NCBI RefSeq assembly: GCF_014306105.1
Contig: NZ_JACRVF010000001.1
Coordinates: forward strand, 760,413-824,412
DNA from: Pontibacter cellulosilyticus
GTDB lineage: Bacteria; Bacteroidota; Bacteroidia; Cytophagales; Hymenobacteraceae
Reading direction: 5' to 3'
DNA: 64,000 bases
Of this stretch, positions 63,999-64,000 are shown in pieces (positions within the stretch are counted from its first letter, which is position 1; each line of letters starts with the position of its first letter). The notes beneath the pieces were generated by a model. That model was not told the DNA's origin. It was given only the letters and a program-made list of their open reading frames with translations, and made no database searches. The translations under genes and the position numbers were made by a program.

Positions 63999-64000
63999 CC

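Noticed and set aside
30000-64000. CRISPR array suspected from the repeated AAGTATA words
   Set aside because: The copies are single heptamers at irregular spacing inside genes and gaps, without 25-40 bp repeats or spacers.
1-64000. tRNA or rRNA genes, integrases and complete insertion sequences
   Set aside because: None was recognised on either strand; no transposase or recombinase motif was seen.

Overview
The window looks like chromosome of a Bacteroidota bacterium, most likely Cytophagales/Hymenobacteraceae (Pontibacter-like). This is judged from SusD/TonB-type outer-membrane barrels with carboxypeptidase-regulatory N-termini, an ABC permease of the type usually fused to an M1 peptidase, LytS/LytTR pairs, Bacteroidota-type TAnnTTTG promoter elements, and lipoproteins with N-rich tails. 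The species call is inference; no rRNA or tRNA gene is visible.

Layout. 1-8 kb: a minus-strand block (ABC permease running off the left edge, its ATPase, a TonB-type receptor, two thioredoxin-fold lipoproteins) divergent from a LytS/LytTR two-component pair. 8-18 kb: a patchy, decaying stretch with a 1.9 kb gene-poor zone, small secreted or membrane proteins of unknown role, a cyanophycinase cut just after its catalytic serine, an amidohydrolase, an M20 peptidase and a 2'-5' RNA ligase remnant. 17.6-22 kb: a SnoaL-like protein, WrbA, arylamine N-acetyltransferase, an AraC regulator and a TRIC-type channel, all on the minus strand. 22-30 kb: purL, a previously unmarked NarL-type response-regulator pseudogene, a small CxxC protein and intact cyanophycin synthetase. 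30-42 kb: metallophosphoesterase, a Ca2+-type P-ATPase, an RND/MFP/TolC efflux operon, an internally duplicated protein of unknown role and D-lactate dehydrogenase. 42-57 kb: stress and energy-starvation genes: Hsp20, CapA, HtrA/DegP, an SDR, an ATP-cone/nuclease protein translationally linked to an NMP-phosphorylase-like enzyme and a PRPP-synthetase homologue, PEP synthase, a GH63-like glycosidase and a VKOR/SPW membrane protein. 57-64 kb: a metal (probably copper) cassette: DUF2231 protein, CopB-type P1B ATPase with an in-frame amber codon, Met-rich lipoprotein, His-rich outer-membrane barrel, DUF2911 lipoprotein, PepSY protein and the C-terminus of a probable TonB receptor.

The strongest signal not explained by genes is a dispersed heptamer, AAGTATA/TATACTT, the half-site of the palindrome AAGTATACTT. 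Counted by eye it occurs about 20 times per 10 kb from 30 to 64 kb, in coding and non-coding DNA alike, but only 2-4 times per 10 kb in the first 20 kb. About 1.2 per 10 kb would be expected by chance at even base composition. The contrast coincides with the pseudogene-rich left part, so the motif may mark native versus acquired or decaying DNA. The most interesting gene system is the ATP-cone nuclease / NMP phosphorylase / PRPP synthetase operon.
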